64,000 nt of DNA, taken from NCBI GenBank assembly GCA_022578965.1, contig MU400526.1:434001-498000 (forward strand), in the 5' to 3' direction. This document shows, one piece after another, positions 22,836-33,796 of this stretch; within the stretch, counting starts at the first letter, position 1; each line of letters starts with the position of its first letter. The position numbers were made by a program, and so were the translations under genes. The notes below the pieces were generated by a model. It saw only the letters and a program-made list of their open reading frames with translations. It searched no databases and had not been told where the DNA came from. This DNA comes from Xylaria sp. FL1777. Taxonomy: Eukaryota > Ascomycota > Sordariomycetes > Xylariales > Xylariaceae.

Positions 22836-23591
22836 TTATCCATGTGCCAGCGCTTCTAAAACAACAGGTGTGCCCTCAAGCTCATATGCCGTATCTTGTG
22901 GACTGGCAGTCTGACGCTGGGGTATCAGGTGGATGGAGCCTTCCTGTGACTGATTTGAAGGCCGGGCCACAACCACCGGCCCAGGGGAATTGAGACGACC
23001 AAGGTGTGCCAATGGCATAGTTTCGAGGTTCGCGGCTACGCTGGTATCTACATCGAATGATGGCGCGTGAGGGGATTGTCGTATTGTATGAGGCGGCCCT
23101 TGGCTTTGGGGGGTGGCGCCATTGATGTCGTTACTCTGCCTGGCCTGGTATCGTCTGGCTATCCAATGAGCCCAATACTTGGATACAATAGGGACAATAA
23201 TCACTGCAGCGACTAATGCAACTATGGAAATAATTGCTTCGGTACTAAGGGATTGGTTTGAAGTTGTTGTTGCTTCCCTTGCCTCTTCAGATTGAGTAAT
23301 TAGGACGCATGCTATCAATCAATATCAGTTTAGATACAATACCAAGATACTTACCGTCTTCTTCACCAGCTATGCGAGAACTCCAGTAGTCCCCAAAGTT
23401 CTGAACCTGAGGTGGTGTGGGACATGGTACGAAATGATTCGCGTGCACCTAAAAAAATGGTTACCTCTTTTGTTGTAGTTACGACTTCAAATATTACCGA
23501 TGCTTACAAGATAGCAGCTCAAAAGAAGAAAGTATAGCCGAAAATTAGCAACTGAGATGTGAACAAAAGCTCTCTCGGTCATATAAGACAT
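22836..23591 (-). CDS. Small single-pass membrane protein with signal peptide
   Basis: Three exons: 23591-23508, 23448-23355 and 23311-22836, introns 59 and 43 bp, giving 217 residues. The first exon encodes a signal-peptide-like start with hydrophobic core FRLYFLLLSCYLVHA. A short outer segment follows (FVPCPTPPQVQNFGDYWSS) with two cysteines, one before and one after it in the mature part. A Ser/Thr-rich stalk leads to a transmembrane helix at about residues 85-107 (AIISIVALVAAVIIVPIV). A basic stop-transfer KYWAHWIARRYQAR and a Pro/Gln/Ser-rich cytosolic tail of about 100 residues complete a type I topology. This resembles many fungal surface sensor-like proteins in layout only; I recognise no family. 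The first exon is inferred from the signal-peptide pattern and a GTAAGC donor. Confidence 0.6.
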
Positions 23592-24661
23592 GGTCAATAA
23601 GCCACTGTGTCGATAGTAATAAGTCTGCCGCACTAATGCCCAACAAATGGGATACAAGCTTTAGCGTCGAAGGAGTACGAGCAAAAAACGTACTCATGAC
23701 TTGAAAAAAAAAACCAGGACAGATTTATATACTAGAGGTCTTTAGGTTATTCTAGCATTATTGTTAATGTTCATGGTCCAGTACTAATGAAGCTGCGATG
23801 CGGCGGCCTCTTTCATTGAGGAAAAACGAAAGGAGAGTTCAGTTGTCACCTTTATGAACATTCCGTCCTTAACCAATGAGATTCGTTAGTTCGGGTAGTA
23901 GGGTACCCAGGTAGATAGGCGTACTACGTACTTAAGTATATACAGTAAGATGCTGCGATATTAGTATGAAATAATGCTATAAAACGATCCTACACAGTGC
24001 TCTTGGAAGCATTCTAGGCACTGGGTACCAAAAGGGGTGTGTCTACTGAGTATTCGTGCCTACCTAAATGGTGGCGGTGACGGTGCATGGAATAAATACC
24101 TAATTTGGGACGTAATACTGCTCTCGTTGGTTATGCTCGCGCGATACTGCTTTGTGAGTACAGCTCTATACTTGGCAGATAATTCCTCCACAACCAATTA
24201 GGCGAGTTCGTTTAATCTTATTATAGATCTGAAATTTTCCATGGCAATCCATTCTCTCCATGTGTGAGGGTATATAGTCCTGAGAGGTATATACAATTAT
24301 CGGGATTGTCCCTCTAGAATATAGGAGGTAGAAGAATCAACTCACTACTATTTTGACCCTTAACTAACTTCTGTTCCCCCCTTTCACTGCAATAATCCGA
24401 CAGGTATCGTCTGGGACTAACGCCTCTGACACCGTGGCCACCTGTGCCTGTTGACTTACCGACCCCATCTGTTTTTTGTAGTTACCATGATAGCTACCAG
24501 GAGAGCTACCCTGTAGTTATTCATATAGCTGTTCCTACTAGGTGTCTTGAGACAGTTCCTCGACTTGAGAAGTCTTGTATTCGATAGCCCCATCACTACC
24601 TTCACTCAGGCAATTTCCAGCTCTTCCTTTTGTATCTCCTCTCATCTTCACCAGAGACAAA
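23592..24661. promoter_or_regulatory. Divergent promoter region, 1.07 kb
   Basis: It separates the membrane protein gene and the Clr5-ankyrin gene, which are transcribed in opposite directions. AT-rich, with GGTACCCAGGTAGATAGG near 23902. No gene is supported. Confidence 0.45.
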
Positions 24662-27600
24662 ATGCCTTCTAATAGGGTCACGAAGCGTCGCGGGAACAAT
24701 CCACTAGATTGTTGCGAACATAGAATTAAGCAGCTGCATGGCAACCGGACTCTGAAGGAGGTTAAGGTGATAATCGACGAAGAGCTTGGGCAAAGTGTCC
24801 CGTGAGTCCTACTATTCGATAGCCATATACTTTGTCTAACTATATTATTGGCTAGGGAGTCTCGATATAGGGAAAAGTTCAGAGAGCTGGACTTAAAGAA
24901 ATATCGCAAGGCTAACAAGACCAATGTACTCTGCATCAATCTCGCGCAGATGCCAAGAGGGAGCAAAGTATTCCTATGGGGCGAGCAATTGCCCCAGGTT
25001 GAGGTCGAACGGATAAAATCAAGAGCTAGGCCAAATATCTTTGAGCAGCTCGGTTCACATCGACTACCAAGCGGTTATGTTATCCGCTCACGAACTCCGG
25101 ATTGGATTGAGGATTACACAGCCGATATACCTTTCTTAGAGTTTGAGAAAGCTTTGGTCATGTCATCTGAAGATCCTAGTTGTCGGGACCTTGTTGCGAA
25201 CCTGGGAATTTCACCGCAGTTACTCCAAAACGGAGGGAACACTCTAGTCGGTGGAGCTGAATACATGGTGGAACGAGGATGGAACTTAATCCCCTTGAGC
25301 TTCCGCGACATTCATGTCTTAAGAAATACATTGGCAAATAATCCACGCGCCCTTGCCAGGCTCGCGGAGGTTCTTCCCTTTCCAAGCACTTGCGACGACG
25401 TGCTTGGTGGTTCTCCTATAAACTACAATACTCAAATGGCCAATCTTTTTTCATGTCGCCAGCTATTGTTCTCGGTCACAAACAACTTTGCGGGAATCGA
25501 TTCGTCTTATATCCAGCAACTGTCTAATCTATTTCGCAGCGTGAGCATCCGAGTGCTTAATAAGCTGTTCCAAGTCACGAAAGGTCCCACGATTCGGGCC
25601 ATAGCCCAAAGCTTATTTAAAGCATCCATTGAATGTGATAATCATACAGTGATAGACGCAATCCTGTCAAACAAGGCTACAGGTGTGGATGTCAGTAACG
25701 AAAAAATATTCATAGATTATCATGTCTACACTCCTGTGGAACGTGCTTCCTTATTGCATCACCATGACAGCATTGTTGTTTTGATGCGCCACGGAGCCGA
25801 CGTGGACAAGACACATCACCTTAGGGATCCTCCTCTATCATATCATCTATCTGGTGCATTAGAATGTGCCACTAATGAAGCCAGCCGACTCAGCAATGAG
25901 ACGTTTAAGCTATTAGTCAATACCACGCGTGCTGTCTCCGACAAAGTTGCACGTTCACTTATCAGATCGGACAAGGAATCCTGGTTTCTATATCTCACCA
26001 AGCACCATACCGAAAAGTGCAAATGGCTCGATGAAAAAGTAAGCTGTCGCTATATATTACTGGAAGCTATCAGCTACTCCTCCGAACAATACACATTAGA
26101 CATCGTCAGAACCCTGAAAAATCTGGAAGTCGACGCTGAACTATTTCATGAAGCTGCTGAACAAGGATACACAAAACTCTGCGAGAAGCTAAGTTCAGAT
26201 TACGTTATCAACCTCTATATATCTTTTGGTCCGAGACTATCACGGTCGTTGCAATCTCTAGGTAAGCCACCAACAAACAGCTCTCTTCACGAGTGTTTAA
26301 GTCCTGAAATTGCCGAGCATCAACGTGGTGAGCACCAACATGATGAGCACCAACATAATGAGCACCAACATGACGAGCAACTAGTCGATCTTTCGAGCTT
26401 TCAGGATGAACTCAATTATTTCAGGATTTTGGAGGAGCTCGAAGATGCCTGTGCCGTTCCTGCAGACTATGGAAACAAAGAGCGTCTGGATGAATTAGTC
26501 CAGGTCTGTCGTGGAAAAGGCCAGTTGAGGGAATATGGAAGCTGCGCTTTCCGTGTTGCTTGTAAGATAGGCGACCACCAATGGGCCAAAGACCTGCTCG
26601 ACCGCGGTGCGTGTGTTGACAATGAATCGCTTAAGGCAGCCGTTAAAATTGGGAATATACATCTCATCGACTTAATATTGGATTCGGGTATTAGCGTGAT
26701 TCCGAAATCGATATTTACTCTTGCCGCTGAATGGGGCGACTACCAGGTGGTTCGCGCTCTTCTCGCTGGAGGAGCCAGACCCCCAGCAGAAGCATTACAC
26801 ATTGCCCTGAAACAAAAGGACGAGAAGATGGCAGATATTCTTTTAGATGCTGGGGCATATATTCACGCTCAGGAGATAAAAGATTATACCTCGCCATGGA
26901 TCGAAATGAAGCATATAGCTAGTGCGCTTCAAATAACCGCTGAAATTAACGATGACCAGTGCACAAAATATGTGCTTAGCAGAGGAGCTGACCCGAATGA
27001 CACGAAAGCCCTGGATATCGCATATCGAACGGATAGGACAGTTTTCAAAACCATACTAACTGCCTATAAAGAAAGGTACAACCGGAGAGTGAAAGGTTTT
27101 GGGTCTACAACGCTAGTACAAGCAATCAAGGGAAGAGACCTGGGTTCGGTACAGATGCTATTAGAGCATAACGTGGATCCTGTTGGTATCATTGTGGGAG
27201 AATATTCTAAATGGTTCACCCCTTTTGGATATGCCATTGAAAACGACAATACTGAAAATTTCTCCATCGTGAAGAAATTTCTCGAGCATCAATGTTGCCT
27301 CAGTGATGCGGTTTTTGGGACAGATTGGGATGCCAAAAACAAATTGGTGCCCCAAAGGAAGCCTAGAACGAGTGCATTCCTAGCAGCGATTGAGACAGAG
27401 AACAGTGATCTGGTTCAGTTTCTATTCAAACGGGATGAGACTATCCTACACGCACCCGCTAGGATTACTTCCAAACGAACAGCACTGCAGCACGCAGCAG
27501 ATATAGGAAGCATCAACATGGTGAAGTTTCTTCATAACCTAGGCGCTGATATCAATGAGCCTCCTTATCGAGATGGCGGCGCGACGGCGCTCCAGCTGGC

Positions 27601-27937
27601 AGCCATCCGCGGGGTTGGTCAGATAGTGTGTTACTTGATAGACCATGGCGCAGACATCAATGCACCAGGTGCCTGGGAAAATGGTATGACAGCTCTCGTC
27701 GGCGCGGCGGCATTTGGACGCTTAGACATTGTGGCAATCCTTTTGAACAAGGGTGCTGGTCGTGGTGAAGATGGCTGTAAAGAGTTCGAGAGAGCCATAG
27801 AACAAGCCGAAGAGAACGGCCATTTCCCTACTTCCTACCTCCTCAAAACACGGTTGGATGCGCAACAACAAGGCTTCTCGCAAGAAGATGTGCGCATGGA
27901 AGAGTTCATCGAATTGGATTTCTCCGACGAAGAATAA
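24662..27937 (+). CDS. Clr5-like domain ankyrin-repeat protein
   Basis: Two exons, 24662-24801 and 24856-27937, with a 54-bp intron, encode 1073 residues. The intron lies inside the N-terminal Clr5-like domain: exon 1 gives HRIKQLHGNRTLKEVKVIID, exon 2 continues ESRYREKFRELDLKKYRK. Clr5 domains occur at the start of many fungal proteins and take their name from a fission yeast silencing factor. A long alpha-helical middle follows. Then come a histidine-rich insert of five-residue repeats (about residues 503-524) and ankyrin repeats from about residue 550 to the end, clear in TALQHAADIGSINMVKFLH and TALQLAAIRGVGQIVCYLID. The ankyrin part should be a protein-binding surface. Clr5-ankyrin proteins are expanded and poorly characterised in filamentous fungi. 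A chromatin role is only inferred from the domain name. There are no frame breaks, so the gene appears functional. Confidence 0.85.
26315..26380 (+). repeat. 15-bp tandem repeat encoding EHQHD-like units
   Basis: Four and a half near-identical copies of GAGCACCAACATGAT lie in frame in the ankyrin gene and encode the units EHQRG, EHQHD, EHQHN, EHQHD. The unit length is a multiple of three, so copy-number change would keep the frame. Confidence 0.9.
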
Positions 27938-28503
27938 AGCTAGCACGAGAGAGATTATTCGGGGGGGACGACTTCATTTTTCTTACTATCTATCTCTCTC
28001 TCTCTTTCTTTCGTGCTTCTTCTCTCCTATACTGCTTCTTTCTCTTCTTTCTTATACTGGCTTTCTCTTATACGTCTTCTTTCTCATTGAATGTAAGTAA
28101 TGAATGTTAGTATGAAGGCTTTTAGGATTAAAATTTTCAGAATATGGAAATAGTAGCCTCAATATGATGTATCTCTATGATAGTATGCACCACTGAACTT
28201 ATGAAGTATGTTTATTTATTAATAACTTTAATGACAGAGTAACATAAGCATTCTACAACTCCTAGTCCTGGAGTCCCTGTACCAGCAACTGCTCAACACT
28301 CGTATGCCATATCCGTACGCGACCTGCTCCGCAATCTGTGCTTGTAACCATGTCCGTGACTGTAACCATGCGTTGTTTGCTATCCATCGTAACCTGAAAC
28401 TATCAAATCATTTCATACACTAGATTACTCAGTTGGCTGTTTCCTGGGCTTATCAGATTTAAGTCTTCTCGATTAAACATGCAGGAACTTACTCTCATCG
28501 CCC
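27938..28503. other. Intergenic between convergent genes
   Basis: About 570 bp. A CT-rich run (TCTCTCTCTCTTTCTTTC and similar) lies just after the ankyrin gene, at about 27990-28080. No gene is supported. Confidence 0.45.
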
Positions 28504-28752
28504 TTAAGGAGTTGGCCCGAAAGCAGCCGCCCAGCATGAGGCATAACAGGCTCCGAAGGCCTTATTACACGCAACGATTGTCGCTGGCGCAGTAGCGCCC
28601 AGTGTTGCCCCCCAAGTGTAGCCCGCTGCTCCGTAGCATGCTCCCGCGACGCCTGCACACCCCGCTTGACATATGCCGTATGCGACAAGGCCGGCGCTCG
28701 CGATGGGCGCGAAGGCGAGAAGTGCCGTGACGAAAGGAGTGGTAGGTCTCAT
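28504..28752 (-). CDS. Small secreted cysteine-rich protein
   Basis: Single exon, 82 residues, ATG at 28752. The first 20 residues form a signal peptide (TALLAFAPIASA before the cut). The mature part is small, Gly/Ala-rich and has six cysteines in the order GICQAGC, GACYGAAGY, VACNKAFGACYASC, ending AAFGPTP. I know this layout (AYGICQ.GC...ACY...G...AIVACN...G.C...C) from many ascomycete genomes, where it is usually annotated as a hypothetical cysteine-rich protein and sometimes as zygote-specific-like. The function is unknown. Cysteine spacing and size would fit an effector-like or cell-surface protein, but that is inference. Confidence 0.75.
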   Translation of the reverse strand: MRPTTPFVTALLAFAPIASAGLVAYGICQAGCAGVAGACYGAAGYTWGATLGATAPATIVACNKAFGACYASCWAAAFGPTP

Positions 28753-31700
28753 GTTTTGTTCGTATCAACTAGTGAGTGATATGTGATAGTGTAGTGGTAT
28801 CTTGTCCTTAAGGGGTGAATCGAGAGAGCTAGAGTTGGCAATAAGTAGTTCGTTGAGGTAGATAGAGCGTAGTTGTGAGGAACTGGGTTTATGTTTATTA
28901 GGCACGAGCTGAAGATCCGAAGGACTGGCTGTGTTTATATACTTGTAAATCATGTCTTAGTACCTGAGGACACAATGGGTGGGCTGCATGTAATACCGAT
29001 ATGCGCAGAACCGGTTCGAATGCATGTGTCCACCTGATAGCTGACCTTGGATGTTTCCATATGTCGCGAACCTTCGAGAGAAATGAGGGGGTGGTGCTCT
29101 CACATTACAAGTTGCTTCCATTCGTTAATAAACACACCGTAAGGTAACGATATAGTTATTTATAGTCATACGCCAACCCCCTAGGACGGGGTGAAAAAGG
29201 GGGGAAGAACGAGGCATCTTATCTGAAGTAGTGAGTGCTACCTGCTCGGATCAATCAAGGTTAAAGTCATATCGGATGTAAGGTAACCATCCAAAGAATA
29301 TGTAACGTAGAATTTATACAAGACTCCTACTAGTTAACCTTTTTTTCTAACAGTATTACTACATAATTTTACCGCGCGCCTTCGAACCTGGGAGTCTTGC
29401 TCTACGGTTTACATACTTCCCCTGATATGCCACGAAACATCTAGGCGTTTGTATGAGGGGTAGGTAAGTCAAGGCGTGGGGATATAAAGTGACGTGGCCC
29501 CTACCTACACGACACCTGCCTGTGCAATGCACGAGACCGACGCCTAGCTTAATCCATGGATATATGTGAGCAGTCAACATTTCTATATAGTTTACGGGGC
29601 GCTTGTTCTGACAAACGGCCATTTGGTAGCTGGTCACATCCGAGCCTTGTCGTTGCCGTCTCGGTATGCTAGAAAATAGATGTGTTTCCTGGTGCTACAT
29701 CTAGAGAACAGTAAGAAAGATGATTATTGAGGTCATTTTATAAGACTCTGAGAAGGTATTTATCCTCACTGCATGTATATCAGAGCTCGCGGACATTAAA
29801 ATCAATGTAATACTCCGTTTGAGCCGCTATATATATCATACTGTAACCTGGTTCTGCTTATGTCTCTACCTGATAACTTCGGAGTTAGCACCATTTTAAT
29901 AAAAACATAGCTTTTTTTTCATATGAACAGTTTACCTGTGAGGTATTTAATTTAGTCGAATATAAATTAGATTCTCGTTATTGGCCATTATAGCACATCA
30001 AGTTGTTAGAGGCATAATATAAAACTGTTCCTATGGGCTGTGAGGAAATTTGCACAGATGGATAGATCATCTGTAAGTCTTGTCTTTATTCCAAAACCGG
30101 GAGCGTGGCTTTGCTTCAATTAAAGGAGGAGCTATATAGAGTAGAACGTTGTTACCAGGCTGTAGTGTCTTATCGCCCATTCGCTAATACCAGCTAGCAG
30201 GGCAAGGATATAAATCAAACCAAGTGTGCAGCCCTTTAACAGACGTTCCCACGTACCACCTCGGTGGCCGAGTGGTAAAGTAGTCGGTAGGACAAACCCT
30301 TGTGTCAGAGGCAGGGCCATAGGCATTCAAGGGCTTTCCGGTCACGGGATGTTGAGTACGTCTTAAGCCCGGCGACTCTTTTTGCAATTCTTAAGATATC
30401 AGTTCGAGTTCCTGCCGTAGTCTCCCCCTCCTTTTTTTTTATTCCTACACCAGTTGCTCTTGCACTAATAATAGAAGCTAGCTCGACCCAAGACAATTTT
30501 TTCCAGCACAACGCATGCTTAATCTCTCAAGTTTGTCCATGATCTGAGAATACCTAAATATACTTCTACCTTGAAGTTCTTCTTAAACTAGCACACATGT
30601 CTGCCGTTAATAGACTCTTGCCATCAGATGACAAGATCTTTTTTTTTATCTCTGTTAAGCCGTGATAATCTAACACTAGATAAATTTCTTGAAGCATCTT
30701 TTACCTTGTACAATGACGATGTTTTGAATTCAAGGCGCCTTTGCCTTCGAAGTTGTAACTGTCTTTCTAGTGTACTGATTTCAAAATATGTTGTCTTAAT
30801 AACTAGGGGATTTTCTATAGAAGTGCTACTTATGAAGCCTTAGCTACTGTCCCTAGAAACTCTCATATATTAATGATAATTGACTTGCATAATATCTATG
30901 TCTTATTAGTACTGTGTTAGTGGCCAGTGGCTCAGTGAAAATGGTTGTGAAATATTAAGACACTACAGTTTAGCATGCCAATATGTAGTAATTATGTCTT
31001 AATACTACTCTAATTAATAGAACCCTTATAAGAAAAGGAAAGAAGTTTTAAGTGGCGCATAATTCTTGCAAATAGAAAGGTCAACAATTTTATATCTACC
31101 TGATGAAACCGAACGGTCATTCATGACATTAGGAGATATCATGAATTCCTATTGGGTTACATGAGATGATCGTAGTAATGATAGACCTCACAGCAGTAGT
31201 GTGTATCGTGAGATTTACAATAACGAATTAAGAAATTATGCTCTTAAACTCTTTCTCTCCATCTACAAAATGTTACCCCAATTGTATGTATTGGAAAAAC
31301 TGGGCGGCATGGTTAGGACTGAAGTTATTATAGTGAAGTTTGAGCATGCATTAAAAAAAAGACTTTACCCTACTAGGTTAAAACAAAGACCGGATGATCT
31401 GTCAGCCTAGGATGATGTAATATTCTAAGTTAGTATCTGATTGGTAGGGATGCCTAGGTAATTAAGAATTACCTAATAATAGCATCAAAAAGTGTCTTCA
31501 GCTGCAGCTGCATGCAATGCTCTTTCCCCCTCGTTTTATTACTGCAGCTGCAGAAGGTACATGTACTTGTGTACTTGGCTTCTGTCTTCCAGGTACCGGT
31601 ACCTTATGCAGTAAGTACCTACCTAGGTACATAGCTAACCTACCTGTTGCTGAAACATTGGCATCGCCACAAGTCATACGCCGCAAGGCCAAGACCGCGC

Positions 31701-32098
31701 AGAACTAGCGCCCGAGCAGCCTGAGCCCCACGGGCCGTGTCATCATTATACATCGTAGATAGTGTATCCTCTTTCACGGCCTCCAACGACACATTCTCCG
31801 TCCATTCTGACGCTCATCTTCAGAAAAAGGCATCATGGCTAGGTGAACAATCAGAAACTCCAAACATACACTTCGAATTGACGGGTTGCGATCGAAGCCG
31901 GAGCTCCCGGTTCTTCAGATCAGACACTTACCCACCCGACGGCTGGCTTGCTTGGTTAGCCCAGCATCTGGCCTGACCTTGCATCAGCATCGTTCGAGGA
32001 ACAACAAACGTCGGTCTGGCCACGCATATCGACGAACTTGCCTAACGAAAGAAGCCTGCAATATTCTCTCTGAGGCCCCGTCGGAACAAACTCCGAAT
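28753..32098. other. AT-rich gene desert
   Basis: About 3.3 kb without a supported protein gene. The core (29-31.5 kb) is strongly AT-rich with TA-rich dinucleotide steps, and open frames are short. It contains a decayed tRNA-like element (30256-30420), CCTAGGTAATTAAG near 31452, and a pair of CAGCTGCAG-type palindromes near 31500 and 31545 followed by ACCTACCTAGGTAC near 31617. The composition switches sharply to GC-rich at the tvp38 start. RIP-degraded repeat DNA is a plausible origin; no transposon end could be recognised. Confidence 0.5.
30256..30420 (+). pseudogene. Degenerate tRNA-like element
   Basis: It starts with TCGGTGGCCGAGTGGTAA, which contains a perfect Pol III A-box (TGGCCGAGTGG). 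About 130 bp later comes AGTTCGAGTTCC, close to a B-box, and then a T8+ run. The outer stem ACCTCGG/CCGTAGT pairs at five of seven positions, but the T stem does not pair, and the A-B spacing is too long for an ordinary tRNA. It is either a decayed tRNA with a long insert or a tRNA-derived SINE fragment. Confidence 0.35.
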
Positions 32099-33304
32099 AT
32101 GCCCTTCGACCCTCCATCCGCAGCGCAGGCGCTGGCCCTCTCACCTTCGCCCTCTCCATCGCCGTCCCCAGAACCCGGCCGCGGCGCCAATGATCTGCTC
32201 GGCTCAACACGTCTCCCGGGGATCCGGCGACTATCGACGCCGTACTCGCGGGGCCGCAACAACAACAGCAACAGCACAGATCAGCACCAGCCGCTGGGCC
32301 GCCGCATAATGCAGAAAGGCGTCTCGATAGCGAACAAGCTGCTGAAGCTGGGATCCAGCCTGACGCCGCTGCAGCGCGTGGTGACGGGCGTGGTCGGGGT
32401 GGCTCTGCTGGTGCTGGCGATCCTGTTCCTCGTCTTCTCGCACCGCATCTTCGCGGCCCTGCACCCCGTGGCCGAGGGCTGGCGGAATCTGCGCGGGGGC
32501 TGGGCGCTGCTGTTCGCGCTGTCGGCCGCCACGGCCTTCCCGCCCCTGATCGGGTACAGCACCACGGTGACCATCGCGGGCTTCATATTCGGCTTCCCGC
32601 GCGGCTGGTTCATCATAGCGGGCGCCACCGTCGTGGGCTCGACCGCCTCGTTCGTCGCGAGCCGCACCGTCCTCAGCAAGTACGTGCAGCGGCTCGTGGG
32701 CGACGACCGGCGGTTCGTGGCCCTCGGCCAGGTCCTGCGGCACGACGGCCTGCCCGTGCTCGCCGCCATCCGCCTCTGTCCCTTGCCCTTCAGCCTGAGC
32801 AACGGGTTCCTCGCCACGATCCCGAGCATCTCCCCCGGGGGCTTCGCGCTCGCCACGGCGCTGTCGACGCCGAAGCTCCTCATCCACGTCTTCATCGGCG
32901 ACCGGCTGGCGCAGCTCGCCGAGGATGACGATATGCCCCTCGGCACCCGCATCGTCAACTACCTGGGCATCTCTCTGGGCGGCGTCCTCGGCATCACGGT
33001 GGGCTGGTTCGTCTACCAGCGGACGATGCGGCGCGCGAAGGAGCTCGCCGCAGAGGAGGGCGCCGCAACGGACGGCAACGGCGTCCTGCTTTCCGATGAG
33101 TTCGACTACAACGATGTCGAGGAGGGCGTGTTCACGAGGCGGTCCGGGGAGGGCGATTCCGCGGCGCTCATCATGGACGACGACGATATCTCGCTATGGG
33201 ATAACACAGAGGGCCCTCACGGTGCGTATAGAGATGACGACAGCACCGATCCGAGTCCGAATACGAGTGTGGGGATAGAGGGTGAAGCTACGTCCAGACA
33301 CTGA
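32099..33304 (+). CDS. tvp38: Golgi membrane protein Tvp38 (VTT/SNARE-associated family)
   Basis: Intronless, 401 residues, starting at the ATG of MPFDPPSA; the frame is open further upstream but that part is Arg-rich and non-protein-like. The N-terminal 90 residues are Ser/Pro-rich and cytosolic (SPSPSPSPSPEPGRG). Then come a first membrane helix (GVVGVALLVLAILFLVFSHR) and the VTT/DedA core: PPLIGYSTTVTIAGFIFGFP, then GATVVGSTASFVASR, then LPVLAAIRLCPLPFSLSNGF. The last helix is NYLGISLGGVLGITVGWFVY. The tail is acidic. Yeast Tvp38 sits in late Golgi vesicles; the family has lipid-scramblase-like members. The gene is markedly more GC-rich than its neighbours. Confidence 0.9.
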   Translation: MPFDPPSAAQALALSPSPSPSPSPEPGRGANDLLGSTRLPGIRRLSTPYSRGRNNNSNSTDQHQPLGRRIMQKGVSIANKLLKLGSSLTPLQRVVTGVVGVALLVLAILFLVFSHRIFAALHPVAEGWRNLRGGWALLFALSAATAFPPLIGYSTTVTIAGFIFGFPRGWFIIAGATVVGSTASFVASRTVLSKYVQRLVGDDRRFVALGQVLRHDGLPVLAAIRLCPLPFSLSNGFLATIPSISPGGFALATALSTPKLLIHVFIGDRLAQLAEDDDMPLGTRIVNYLGISLGGVLGITVGWFVYQRTMRRAKELAAEEGAATDGNGVLLSDEFDYNDVEEGVFTRRSGEGDSAALIMDDDDISLWDNTEGPHGAYRDDDSTDPSPNTSVGIEGEATSRH

Positions 33305-33796
33305 TGGGAAATATAAACATTTGTACACGAACAATATATTAAGGCGACTGTTGGGAAGACAACTTAGTGCGGCGTTGGTAATTGGGAAAGAGGCGCTACA
33401 TCGGCATTTTGAGGTATCTCTTGATTCAGGCGCCCTCTCAACACGTTGGGTCATAGACGTTATATTTGTATTACGAGTCATAACGATAATTTTCGTCCCG
33501 TCATATTACATCTGTGTATTATACAGCTTTCACTAAACTGCCAGGGTATCGTGCGCCGTGCCTGTTGTCGTCATTGAAATGCTTCATACCTAATTATGGA
33601 CTGCCAAACTCCGGGCTAATGCAATTTAGTATAGTTACGCCGCCAATGCCTGGAAATCCATACAATCATCCTGCCTGCTACAAAAACTTTCAAAAAAGAA
33701 CTTTTAAAAAATATTAAACTGAAAAAAGTGAAGTCGTTCAGCTTCAATTATTGTTATTGAAGTTGATCGGTATGTTCAAGCAGATGCATCCAACCT
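33305..33796. other. Intergenic between convergent genes
   Basis: About 490 bp, AT-rich, containing the 3' regions of tvp38 and the Cys-Pro protein gene. No gene is supported. Confidence 0.45.

Noticed and set aside
29365..29420. Possible minus-strand tRNA around CTTCGAACCTGGG
   Set aside because: Only a T-loop-like string; the T stem and acceptor cannot be paired.
31886..32098. N-terminal extension of tvp38
   Set aside because: The Arg-rich upstream translation lacks conserved features; the downstream ATG gives the normal Tvp38 length.
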